Shown in pieces: positions 17,732 to 25,648 of a stretch of 64,000 bases of DNA. Both the position numbers and the translations under genes were made by a program. The first letter of the stretch is position 1; every line of letters begins with the position of its first letter. Source of the DNA: Variovorax saccharolyticus (lineage in GTDB: Bacteria > Pseudomonadota > Gammaproteobacteria > Burkholderiales > Burkholderiaceae_C); assembly GCF_030316765.1 (NCBI RefSeq), contig NZ_JASZYT010000006.1:310001-374000 (forward strand), read 5' to 3'. The notes beneath the pieces were generated by a model. It saw only the letters and a program-made list of their open reading frames with translations. It was not told the DNA's origin and made no database searches.

Positions 17732-18553
17732 ATGCCATCCGCCCGCCCGCGCAGCCGCTACTGGTCCGACCTGACCAGCGAAGAATTCTCCCGCCTGGAC
17801 CGCGCCAACCTGATCGCGGTGCTGCCGGTCGGCGCCACCGAGCAGCACGGCCCCCACCTGCCGATGTCGACCGACACCGCGACCATCGACGGCATGGTGC
17901 GCGCGACCCTCCCGCACCTGCCGGACGACCTGCCGGTGCTGTTCCTGCCCACGGTGGCCTACGGCAAGAGCAACGAGCATTCGCGCTACCCCGGCACGCT
18001 CACCGTGTCGGCCTCGACCTTGATCGCCCAGTGGACCGACATCGGCGCCTGCGTCGCCCGCGCGGGCGTGCGCAAGCTGGTGCTCTACAACAGCCACGGC
18101 GGCCAGATGTCGATCATGGACATCGTCGCGCGCGACCTGCGCGAGTCGCACCAGATGATGGTGGTGGCGGCCAACTGGTACACGCTGGGCCTGCCCGAAG
18201 GGCTCTTCACGGCCCACGAAGGCAAGCACGGGGTGCATGCCGGCGACCTCGAGAGCTCGGTGATGCTGCACCTGACGCCCGACCATGTGCGGCCAGAGAA
18301 CTTCCGCAACTTCCACTCGCTGACCGAAGACCTGGCGCAGGAGAACCGCTTTCTCTCGATCACGCCGACCGGCAAGCTCGGCTGGCAGATGCACGACATC
18401 AATCCGGCCGGTGCGGCGGGCGACGCCACGCGGGCCACGGCTGCCAAGGGCGCGGCCGTGCTCGACCACGTCGGGCGCAACTTCGTGCAGCTGCTGCAGG
18501 AAGTCCACCGCTTCCCGATCGAGCGGCTGGCCAACGAACCGGCGTGGAGCTGA
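17732..18553 (+). CDS. Creatininase family amidohydrolase
   Basis: 273-residue enzyme of the creatininase / FAPy-deformylase superfamily, metal-dependent hydrolases of cyclic amides or formamides. The metal-site pattern is visible: VGATEQHGPHLPMSTD (Glu37, His39 and Asp near 47), the YNSHGGQ loop (about 124) and AGDLESS with the conserved Glu (about 170). The family includes creatininase, hydantoin-like and pyrimidine-derived amide hydrolases; sequence alone does not choose the substrate. It heads a plus-strand operon with an ABC importer, an FAD enzyme, a VanB-type reductase and a RutR-like regulator, so it probably opens or deformylates an imported N-heterocyclic compound. Confidence 0.9.
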   Translation: MPSARPRSRYWSDLTSEEFSRLDRANLIAVLPVGATEQHGPHLPMSTDTATIDGMVRATLPHLPDDLPVLFLPTVAYGKSNEHSRYPGTLTVSASTLIAQWTDIGACVARAGVRKLVLYNSHGGQMSIMDIVARDLRESHQMMVVAANWYTLGLPEGLFTAHEGKHGVHAGDLESSVMLHLTPDHVRPENFRNFHSLTEDLAQENRFLSITPTGKLGWQMHDINPAGAAGDATRATAAKGAAVLDHVGRNFVQLLQEVHRFPIERLANEPAWS

Positions 18554-18555
18554 GC

Positions 18556-19356
18556 ATGGCCGACGCCACGCCATCCGCCTCGCCGCTGGTCAGCCTGCGC
18601 CAGGTCAGCAAGCGCTTCGCCAACGGCACGCTGGCATTGCAGGGCATGTCGCTGGACTGCGGCGAGCACGACTTCATCAGCTTCCTCGGCCCCTCGGGCT
18701 GCGGCAAGAGCACGGCGCTCAGGCTGATCGCCGGCCTGACGCGCGCCAGTTCGGGCGAACTGGCCTGGTCGCGCGCCGGCAGCGGCACGTCGAGCAGCGA
18801 CCGCGAGCTCGGCTTCGTGTTCCAGGAGCCCACGCTGATGCCCTGGGCCAAGGTCTTCGACAACGTCTGGCTGCCGCTCAAGCTGGCCGGCATGAGCCGC
18901 GACGCGGCGGCACCGGTGGTCGCGCAGGTGCTCGAGATGGTCGGCCTCTCGCGCTTCGCCGACGTCTATCCGCGCGAGCTCTCGGGCGGCATGAAGATGC
19001 GGGTGTCGATCGCCCGCGCGCTGGTCACGCGGCCGCGGCTGCTGCTGATGGACGAGCCCTTCGCGGCGCTCGACGAGATGACCCGCATCAAGCTCAACAA
19101 CGACCTGCTGGCGATCTGGCGCGAACACCGCTTCTCGGTGATCTTCGTCACCCACAGCGTCTACGAGTCGGTCTACCTGTCGAACCGCATCGTCGTGATG
19201 GCGCCGCGGCCGGGCCGCGTGGTCGACGAGATCCGCATCGACGAGCCCTACCCGCGCGGCGAAGCCTTCCGCACCTCCACCCGCTACAACGCGCACTGCA
19301 CCGCGGTGTCGCAATCCCTGCACGGAGCCCTCCATGGCGTCGACATCGATCACTGA
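18556..19356 (+). CDS. ABC transporter ATP-binding protein (SsuB/TauB type)
   Basis: ATPase of a nitrate/sulfonate/taurine-type importer, 266 residues. Walker A GPSGCGKST (about 45), Q-loop FQEPTLMPW (about 93), ABC signature LSGGMKMRVSIARAL (about 143), Walker B LLLMDEPFAALDE (about 163) and switch His in VTHSVYES (about 195) are all intact. Start ATG at 18556, two bases after the previous stop. Its 3' end overlaps the permease gene by 23 bases. With the permease at 19334 and the binding protein at 21728 it forms one complete importer. Confidence 0.94.
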   Translation: MADATPSASPLVSLRQVSKRFANGTLALQGMSLDCGEHDFISFLGPSGCGKSTALRLIAGLTRASSGELAWSRAGSGTSSSDRELGFVFQEPTLMPWAKVFDNVWLPLKLAGMSRDAAAPVVAQVLEMVGLSRFADVYPRELSGGMKMRVSIARALVTRPRLLLMDEPFAALDEMTRIKLNNDLLAIWREHRFSVIFVTHSVYESVYLSNRIVVMAPRPGRVVDEIRIDEPYPRGEAFRTSTRYNAHCTAVSQSLHGALHGVDIDH

Positions 19357-20215
19357 CAACCCGGCGCTGGCCGCACTCGGCGATGCGCCCTCGGCAGCCG
19401 ACCTGCAGCGGCGCGACGAGCGGCTGCGGCGGCGCGAATCGCTGCTGCGCACCGCGGTGCCGATCGCGGTGGTGGTCGGACTGCTGCTGCTGTGGGAGGT
19501 TCTGGTGCGCGTCAACAACGTGCCGCACTACATCATCCCGGCGCCCTCGCTGATCCTCACGACGCTGGTCGACAACTGGGAGACGCTCTCGAGCGCCCTG
19601 TGGTTCACGGTCAAGCTCACGCTGCTCTCGCTGGCCGCGGCGATCGTCGGCGGCGTGCTGCTGGCGATCGCCTTCGCGCTCTTCAAGTGGGTCGAGATCG
19701 GCCTCTTTCCGATCGCCGTGATCCTGCAGGTGACGCCGATCATCGCGATTGCGCCGCTGATCCTGATCTACGTGTCGAGCACCACCGCGGCGCTGCTGCT
19801 GTGCGCCTGGATCGTGGCCTTCTTCCCGATCCTGTCGAACACCGTGATCGGCCTGAAGAGCGCCGACAGCAACCTGCGCGACCTGTTCCAGCTCTACAAG
19901 GCCTCGCCCTGGCAGACCTTCCGCTACCTGCTGGCGCCCAGCGCGCTGCCCTACTTCATGGCCGGCCTGAAGATCGCCGGCGGCCTGAGCCTGGTCGGCG
20001 CGGTGGTGGCCGAGTTCACGGCCGGCACCGCGGGCCGCGAGACCGGGCTGGCCTCGCGCATCCTCGAATCGAGCTTCCGCACCGAGATCCCGATGATGTT
20101 CGCGGCACTGCTGCTGGTGTCCCTGCTGGGCATCGTGATCTTCATCGTCTTCGCCGCACTGTCGCGGGCGGTGCTCGGCCACTGGCACGAGAGCGAGATG
20201 AGGAGGGAAAGATGA
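19334..20215 (+). CDS. ABC transporter permease (SsuC/TauC type)
   Basis: 293-residue inner-membrane permease of the BPD_transp_1 family with six hydrophobic helices (first at about 42-60, VPIAVVVGLLLLWEVLVRV) and the EAA-like coupling loop around ASPWQTFRYLLAPSALPYF (about 195-215). The N-terminal 40 residues are charged (RRDERLRRRESLL) and cytoplasmic. The start lies inside the end of the ATPase gene (23-base overlap) and the stop overlaps the next start (ATGA), so the genes are translationally coupled. Confidence 0.93.
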   Translation: MASTSITDNPALAALGDAPSAADLQRRDERLRRRESLLRTAVPIAVVVGLLLLWEVLVRVNNVPHYIIPAPSLILTTLVDNWETLSSALWFTVKLTLLSLAAAIVGGVLLAIAFALFKWVEIGLFPIAVILQVTPIIAIAPLILIYVSSTTAALLLCAWIVAFFPILSNTVIGLKSADSNLRDLFQLYKASPWQTFRYLLAPSALPYFMAGLKIAGGLSLVGAVVAEFTAGTAGRETGLASRILESSFRTEIPMMFAALLLVSLLGIVIFIVFAALSRAVLGHWHESEMRRER

Positions 20216-21603
20216 GCGCCGTGCTGAAACCACCGGCGCGGCCGGCTGCCGTCGACTGGGAGGCCGTGAAACGCGACCTGCACGGCTTGAACGTGATCGA
20301 GTCGCCAAACCAGCGCAAGCAGCTGTCGAAGGACTTCTACTGGTACAGCCCGATCCTCACCGAGCGGCTCGCCGGCTGCGTGGCCGACCTGGTGGTCAAG
20401 GTCTCGACCGAGGACGACGTCCGCCAGGCCGCCGCCGTGGCCGCCAAGTGGAAGCTGCCGCTCACGGTGCGCGCCGGCGGCACCGGCAACTACGGCCAGT
20501 GCGTGCCGCTCGAAGGCGGCCTGGTGCTCGACGTCACGCCGATGAGTCGCGTGCTGGAGATCGGCGACGGCCGCGTGCGGGTGCAGGCCGGCGCGCGCAT
20601 GCACGACATCGAGCTTGCGGTGGCCGAGACCGGCCAGGCGCTGCGCATGTGGCCCTCGACCTGGCACGTGGCCTCGATCGGCGGCTTCATCGCCGGCGGC
20701 TTCGGCGGCATCGGCTCGATCCGCCACGGCATCCTGCGCGACCCGGGCAACCTGCTGCGGGCGCGCATCATGACGGTCGAGCGCGAGCCGCGCGTGATCG
20801 AGCTGCACGGCGACGAGATCCAGCAGGTGCACCACGCCTACGGCACCAACGGCATCCTGACCGAGGTCGAGGTGGCGCTGAGCCCGGCGGTCGAGTGGGT
20901 GCACTGCATCGCGCTGTTCGACAGCTACCGGCGCGTGCTCGATTTCGGCGTGGCGGCGAGCACGCCCGCGCTCGAACTTTTCCTGCTGTCGGCGGTCGAC
21001 GCCCGCTTCTCGCCCTACTACGCGAACCTCGGCGACCACTTCCCGCCCGATCGCCATGCGATGTTCGCGATGGTCGCGCCGGACTCGATGCCGGCCTTCC
21101 GCGCACTGGTGGCGGCGCACGGCGGCACGGTCTCGCTCGCCGGCACCGAGGCCGAACTGCAGGCCGCCGGCCTGCCGCCGGCCTACGAATGCGCCTACAA
21201 CCACACGACGCTGCAGGCGCTCAAGGTCGACCGCAGCTGGACCTACCTGCAGGTGGCCTATGCGCAGCCCTTCGACCCCGCGGTGGTCGATCGCCACATC
21301 GCGGTCTTCGGCGACGACGTGCTGCAGCACCACGAGTTCGCGCGCGCCGGCGGCGAGTACGGCACCTTCTCGATCCTGCTGGTGCGCTGGAAGGGCGAAG
21401 CCCACCAGTACGAGGTGATTCGCGAGCTCGAATCGCAGGACGGCTGCCAGGTCTTCAACCCGCATGTCGTGACCATCGAGGACGGCGGCATGAAGACCAT
21501 CGACACGCAGCAGATCGACTTCAAGAAGCGCAGCGACCCGATGGGCCTCATGAACCCAGGCAAGACGCGCGGCTGGCACCCCGACATGGCGCTGGAATGC
21601 TAG
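20212..21603 (+). CDS. FAD-binding oxidoreductase (GlcD/FAD_binding_4 type)
   Basis: 463-residue flavoenzyme of the PCMH/VAO fold. The FAD pyrophosphate-binding region is clear: VRAGGTGNYGQCVPL (about 85-100), VQAGARMHDIELAV (about 125) and ASIGGFIAGGFGGIGSIRHG (about 158-178), then AYGTNGILTEVEVAL (about 208). The C-terminal half (from about 230) is the substrate-side domain and does not resemble a named enzyme I can assign. ATG at 20212 with AGGAGGGAAAG upstream, overlapping the permease stop. Its place within a transporter operon suggests oxidation of the imported compound or of the hydrolase product. Confidence 0.88.
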   Translation: MSAVLKPPARPAAVDWEAVKRDLHGLNVIESPNQRKQLSKDFYWYSPILTERLAGCVADLVVKVSTEDDVRQAAAVAAKWKLPLTVRAGGTGNYGQCVPLEGGLVLDVTPMSRVLEIGDGRVRVQAGARMHDIELAVAETGQALRMWPSTWHVASIGGFIAGGFGGIGSIRHGILRDPGNLLRARIMTVEREPRVIELHGDEIQQVHHAYGTNGILTEVEVALSPAVEWVHCIALFDSYRRVLDFGVAASTPALELFLLSAVDARFSPYYANLGDHFPPDRHAMFAMVAPDSMPAFRALVAAHGGTVSLAGTEAELQAAGLPPAYECAYNHTTLQALKVDRSWTYLQVAYAQPFDPAVVDRHIAVFGDDVLQHHEFARAGGEYGTFSILLVRWKGEAHQYEVIRELESQDGCQVFNPHVVTIEDGGMKTIDTQQIDFKKRSDPMGLMNPGKTRGWHPDMALEC

Positions 21604-21686
21604 CCCCCACGCTCCCCCACTGCGTGTGGGTCGCTGCCCCCCGAGGGGGCCGCAGGCCGCCTTGGGGCGGCCCGGCGCCGGCCTGA
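21604..21686 (+). repeat. Dispersed hairpin repeat, copy B
   Basis: Begins directly after the FAD oxidoreductase stop. Contains CTGCCCCCCGAGGGGGC and CCTTGGGGCGGCCCGGCG, the latter enclosed by perfect arms CAGGCCG (21653-21659) and CGGCCTG (21679-21685). Same element as at 5549-5627 and 59672-59830. It separates the FAD gene from the binding-protein gene and could limit read-through or stabilise the upstream mRNA end. Confidence 0.8.
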
Positions 21687-21727
21687 TTCCGCAACCGATC
21701 AACAGAGACACAACCGAAGGAACCACG

Positions 21728-22747
21728 ATGCGACTCGAATCCCGCTTCATCGCCCGCACCCTGCTGGCCAGCCTGCTCGCCGGCACCGCCCTGGCGGCCA
21801 TCGCGCAAGACAAGGTGACCATCGCCACCAACTGGCGCGCCCAGCCCGGCCACGGCGGCTTCTACCAGGCGCTGGCCGACGGCACCTACAAGAAGTACGG
21901 GCTCGAGGTCGACATCCAGCAGGGCGGCCCGCAGGTCAACAACCGGCCGATGCTGCCGGCCGGCAAGATCGACTTCCTCATGACCGGCAACATGCTGATG
22001 GCCTTCGACAACATCAAGCAGAAGGTGCCGACCGTGGTGGTGGCGGCCTACTTCCAGAAAGACCCGCAGGCCATCATCGCCCACCCGGGCCAGGGCTTCG
22101 ACAAGTTCGCCGACCTCGCCAAGGCCAAGACCGTGCTGCTCGCCAAGGACGGCCAGATCAGCTACTGGCAATGGATGAAGAAGGCCTACGGCATGCGCGA
22201 CGAGCAGGTGCGCCCCTACAACTACAGCCTGTCGCAGTTCCTGGCCGACAAGCAGGCGGTGCAGCAGGCTTACGCCACCTCGGAGCCGCTGGCGGTCGAG
22301 AAGCAGGCCGGCTTCAAGCCGGTGGTGCTGTCGCTGGCTGACGCCGGATGGTCGACCTACGGCATGGTCATCGAGACCCGCCAGGACCTGGTCAAGACCA
22401 AGCCGGACGTGGTCCGCCGTTTTGTCGAGGCGACCAACATCGGCTACGCCAACTACCTCTACGGCGACCGCAAGGCGGCCGACGACCTGATCAAGAAGAT
22501 CAACCCGGACATCAGCGACGACTACATCGAGAAATCGATCCCGATCCTGCGCGCCCACATCGACGTCGGCGATGCGACCACCAAGGGCATCGGCGCGATG
22601 AGCGACGAGCGCATGAAGGACTTCTACGACAAGACGGTCGCGGCTGGCCTCTACAAGCCCACCGATTTCGACTATCGCGACGCCTACACCACGCAGTTCG
22701 TCAACAAGGGCGCCGGCGTGGAGATCCGCAAGGCCGCCGCGAAGTGA
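21728..22747 (+). CDS. ABC transporter substrate-binding protein (NMT1/THI5 type)
   Basis: Periplasmic binding protein of 339 residues. An N-terminal signal peptide (about 1-26, basic then ARTLLASLLAGTALAAIAQ) precedes the NMT1-family fold: ATNWRAQPGHGGFYQALADG, the YGLEVDIQQGGPQVNN segment, and LPAGKIDFLMTGN (about 80). NMT1-like proteins bind pyrimidines, sulfonates, bicarbonate or aromatic nitrogen compounds. The ATG at 21728 follows a GAAGGA ribosome-binding site. It is separated from the FAD gene by repeat copy B, but it completes the importer encoded upstream. Confidence 0.92.
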   Translation: MRLESRFIARTLLASLLAGTALAAIAQDKVTIATNWRAQPGHGGFYQALADGTYKKYGLEVDIQQGGPQVNNRPMLPAGKIDFLMTGNMLMAFDNIKQKVPTVVVAAYFQKDPQAIIAHPGQGFDKFADLAKAKTVLLAKDGQISYWQWMKKAYGMRDEQVRPYNYSLSQFLADKQAVQQAYATSEPLAVEKQAGFKPVVLSLADAGWSTYGMVIETRQDLVKTKPDVVRRFVEATNIGYANYLYGDRKAADDLIKKINPDISDDYIEKSIPILRAHIDVGDATTKGIGAMSDERMKDFYDKTVAAGLYKPTDFDYRDAYTTQFVNKGAGVEIRKAAAK

Positions 22748-22757
22748 CGATCCGGCG

Positions 22758-23726
22758 ATGACCGAGCGCAATCTCACCGTGCGGGTGGCGCGTATCGCGC
22801 GCCAGACGCCGGAGATCCTCTCCTTCGAGCTGGTGCATCCGGCCGGCCGCGCGCTGCCGGGCTACCAGGCCGGCGCCCACATCGACGTCCACATGCCGGG
22901 CGGCTTCTCGCGCCAGTATTCGCTGGCCAGCGATGCCGGCGCGGAAGGCGTCGACGCCTCGCGCTACCTGATCGGCGTCAAGCGCGAGGCCGCGAGCCGA
23001 GGCGGCTCGGCCTCGATGCACGGCCGCGTCCTCGTCGGCGACCTGCTGCCGATCAGCGCGCCCCGCAACAGCTTTCCGATCCGCAGCGAGGCGCGTCGCC
23101 ACCTGCTGCTGGCCGGCGGCGTCGGCATGACGCCGCTGCTCGCGATGGCGCAGGCGCTGGCGCGCGCGGGGGCCGATTTCACGCTCTGCGTCTTCGTGCG
23201 CAGCGAGGAGCATCTGGCCTTCGCCGAAGCGCTGCGCGAGCCGCTGCTGGCGCCCCATGTCCGGCTGCACTTCGATGCCGGCACCGCCGCCCAGAAGATC
23301 GACCTGCGCGATCTGCTCGCAGTGCGCGCGGCTGGCACCCAGCTCTATGTGTGCGGCCCGGGCGGCTTCATGCAGGCGGTGCGCAGCGCCGCCGCGCACT
23401 GGCCCGAGGATGCGATCCACACCGAATACTTCGCGGCCCCCGCCGATGCGGCGGGCGCCCCGGGCAAGCCCTTCGTGCTGCGCCTCGCGCAGCGCGGCAT
23501 CCGCGTGCCGGTCGCCGCCGACCAGAGCGCGGTCGATGCGCTGCATGCGGTCGGCATCGACATCCCGGTGTCCTGCGAGCAGGGCCTGTGCGGCACCTGC
23601 GTGGTCGGCGGCGAAGGCGAGGGCGCGGAGCATCGCGATTTCTGCCTGACCGGCAGCGAGCGTGTCCGCAAGGTGGCGCTGTGCTGTTCGCGGGCCCGTG
23701 GCGAGGAACTGGTGATCGACCTCTGA
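22758..23726 (+). CDS. PDR/VanB family flavin-iron-sulfur oxidoreductase
   Basis: 322-residue reductase of the phthalate dioxygenase reductase / vanillate demethylase B type. FMN domain with SRQYSLAS (about 52), NAD(P)H domain with LLLAGGVGMTPLLAMA (about 116) and the YVCGPGGFM segment (about 197), and a C-terminal plant-type [2Fe-2S] ferredoxin domain with CEQGLCGTC plus a distal Cys (about 272-310). Such proteins pass electrons from NAD(P)H to a Rieske oxygenase. No Rieske oxygenase subunit is encoded anywhere in this window, which is odd. ATG at 22758, ten bases after the binding-protein gene. Confidence 0.92.
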   Translation: MTERNLTVRVARIARQTPEILSFELVHPAGRALPGYQAGAHIDVHMPGGFSRQYSLASDAGAEGVDASRYLIGVKREAASRGGSASMHGRVLVGDLLPISAPRNSFPIRSEARRHLLLAGGVGMTPLLAMAQALARAGADFTLCVFVRSEEHLAFAEALREPLLAPHVRLHFDAGTAAQKIDLRDLLAVRAAGTQLYVCGPGGFMQAVRSAAAHWPEDAIHTEYFAAPADAAGAPGKPFVLRLAQRGIRVPVAADQSAVDALHAVGIDIPVSCEQGLCGTCVVGGEGEGAEHRDFCLTGSERVRKVALCCSRARGEELVIDL

Positions 23727-23760
23727 GCCGCCCGGGCGGCCACTCTGGCACCATGCAACG

Positions 23761-24435
23761 ATGACTCCCGAAGCGAACAGCGACACGCCGAACGCGTTGG
23801 ACGAGGTGCTCGACGCGCCCGCCACGCGCGGCCGGGCGCGCAAGTACACGCAGCTGCAGGCCGTGATCCACCGGGCCGCGGTCGAGGTGTTCGCGAGCGA
23901 AGGCCTGGCCGGCGCCTCGACCCAGGCGATTGCCGACAAGGCCGGCCTGTCGAAGGCGCAGCTGCACTACTACATCGAGAGCAAGGAGGCGCTGTACCGC
24001 CAGGTGCTGCAGGGCATCATCGACGACTGGATCGGCGTCTTCGGCTTCAGCGACGAGGCCTTCGGCCCGCGCAAGGTGCTCGGCGACCTGATCCGGCGCA
24101 AGATGATGTTCTCGTTCGAGCACCCGCTGCGCTCGCGGATCTTCACGGCCGAGATGATGCGCGGCGCGCCGGTGCTGCGCTCGATGATGAGCCACAGCCA
24201 GGAGCGCACCGACCAGGCCGCGGCGGTGATCCAGAACTGGATCGACCAGGGCCTGATGGACCCGGTGGACCCGATGCTGTTCCTCTTCCACCTGTGGGCC
24301 GTGACCCAGTTCTATGCCGACCACGCGATGCAGGTGGCGATGTTCAGGAAGGTCGCCGAAAGCGACGACAAGGACCGCCGCTACCTGATCGAGCAGGTGA
24401 CGGAGTTCATGCTCAAGGGCGCGGGGGTTCGATAG
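23761..24435 (+). CDS. TetR family regulator, RutR-like (YcdC C-terminal domain)
   Basis: 224-residue repressor. Its helix-turn-helix (about 30-75) includes GASTQAIADKAGLSKAQLHYYIESKEAL, and the C-terminal ligand domain carries the YcdC/RutR pattern (IFTAEMMRGAPVLRSMM; LFLFHLWAVTQFYADHAMQV). RutR of Escherichia coli senses uracil or thymine, so a pyrimidine-like effector is plausible here but not proven. It is the last gene of the operon at 17732-24435 and likely controls it. Its 3' end overlaps the convergent DUF4239 gene by 23 bases. Confidence 0.9.
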   Translation: MTPEANSDTPNALDEVLDAPATRGRARKYTQLQAVIHRAAVEVFASEGLAGASTQAIADKAGLSKAQLHYYIESKEALYRQVLQGIIDDWIGVFGFSDEAFGPRKVLGDLIRRKMMFSFEHPLRSRIFTAEMMRGAPVLRSMMSHSQERTDQAAAVIQNWIDQGLMDPVDPMLFLFHLWAVTQFYADHAMQVAMFRKVAESDDKDRRYLIEQVTEFMLKGAGVR

Positions 24436-25264
24436 GAGCAAGGACGGCGGCGCGTGCCGACGTGACCTCGGACACGTAGTGGAGGTTGACCGGCTTGACG
24501 CGGATGATGCCGCGCCCGGGCACGTCGATTTCGGAGATCACCAGGAACGACAGCGAGATCGTCATCGGCAGCACCAGGAACAGCCCCGCCCTGCGCCGCA
24601 GGTGACGGGCGTTGTAGCCCACGAGGGCGTTGCAGAACACCGCGATCGTGGTCAGCAGCAGCCAGGCCGCCAGCGGAATCTGGGCGCGCCAGCCGGCGTA
24701 GGTTTTCTGCTGCGCGCTCAGTACCTCGTTCACGCCGGCGACCACCAGCGACGTGATCGGATTCTTCTGCGCGACGGCGGCCGCGCTGGTCGCCGTCCAC
24801 AGATCGTCCTGCAGTTCCTGCGCGGCACGGCGGCTTTCGGCGTAGGCGCGAGGGTCCGCGCTCTCGTAGAAGCGGAGACGCTCGCCCAGGTAGGCCGACA
24901 GCATGCTGCGCAGATGTTCTCCCTCGGCCTGGGGCAGCAGGTCGGCGCGCAGGTAAGCGGTGCGGATGGCCCCGGCCTCGGCCTCCTCGCCGGCCTGGCG
25001 GCTGTTGAAACCGCTGATGGCCATGGACAGCGTGAAGCCGATGATGAGGCCGAGCAGCGACAGCGTGGCCCCGAGGATCATCCGGAAATCCTCTCCGCCT
25101 TCCGCGCCGGCCGGCGTCCTCCTGCCCAGAATCCGCGCACCGAACTGGGTCGACAGCCACAAGAGGCAGAAACAGCTCAGAAAGAGCGCCAGCGACGCGG
25201 CGGTGATGCCGTCGAGCGCCTGGGCAAGGGAAGCACCGAAGGTCTTGAGTTCAGTCGGGAACAT
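24413..25264 (-). CDS. DUF4239 family membrane protein
   Basis: 283-residue membrane protein. Start placed at the ATG at 25264 (MFPTELKTFGASLAQALDG); upstream frame is not protein-like. Helix 1 (AASLALFLSCFCLLWLSTQF, about 19-38), helix 2 (MILGATLSLLGLIIGFTLSM, about 58-77) with the family-typical NSRQAGEEAEAGAIRTAYLR stretch after it, and two C-terminal helices (about 185-235). This matches DUF4239, a bestrophin-like family of unknown function. Its end overlaps the convergent TetR gene. Confidence 0.8.
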   Translation of the reverse strand: MFPTELKTFGASLAQALDGITAASLALFLSCFCLLWLSTQFGARILGRRTPAGAEGGEDFRMILGATLSLLGLIIGFTLSMAISGFNSRQAGEEAEAGAIRTAYLRADLLPQAEGEHLRSMLSAYLGERLRFYESADPRAYAESRRAAQELQDDLWTATSAAAVAQKNPITSLVVAGVNEVLSAQQKTYAGWRAQIPLAAWLLLTTIAVFCNALVGYNARHLRRRAGLFLVLPMTISLSFLVISEIDVPGRGIIRVKPVNLHYVSEVTSARAAVLAPIEPPRP

Positions 25265-25648
25265 ACGAAGATCAGGAAATTGCGAAGGCCGCGCGGCGCG
25301 CGGACGATCCGGCCGCTCCGGCCATGTCAGGCGGACGCAGCCGACGGACGCGCACACAAGGCATGCGCTTCACGCCACCGCGAGGGTTGTGGATGGGGAC
25401 GGAGGCTGCCGCGCAGGATCGGCAGCATGGCGAACCGATCCCGGGAGATCGGTGCCGCGCGCGCCGCGCGGGGCGATTCGGGGTTCCGCCCGCAAGGAGC
25501 GCCGGAGTATACGAACGCCTGCCGGGCAGCCCCGCGCGTCGACCGGCCCAAGTGTGCGAAATTCAACGAAAGGGCCGACTGGCACGCTCCGCGCGAAAGC
25601 TTGACGCCACAGGGTGGTGCCGCGGCAGGCTTTGTTCGATCATCGGCC
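25265..25648. other. 384-bp divergent intergenic region
   Basis: Gap between the DUF4239 gene (minus) and the cNMP/CBS/DUF294 gene (plus). Short open frames exist on both strands but show no ribosome-binding site, family pattern or codon bias distinct from chance in GC-rich DNA. It should hold the two divergent promoters; I could not assign -35/-10 elements or a repeat. Confidence 0.6.
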
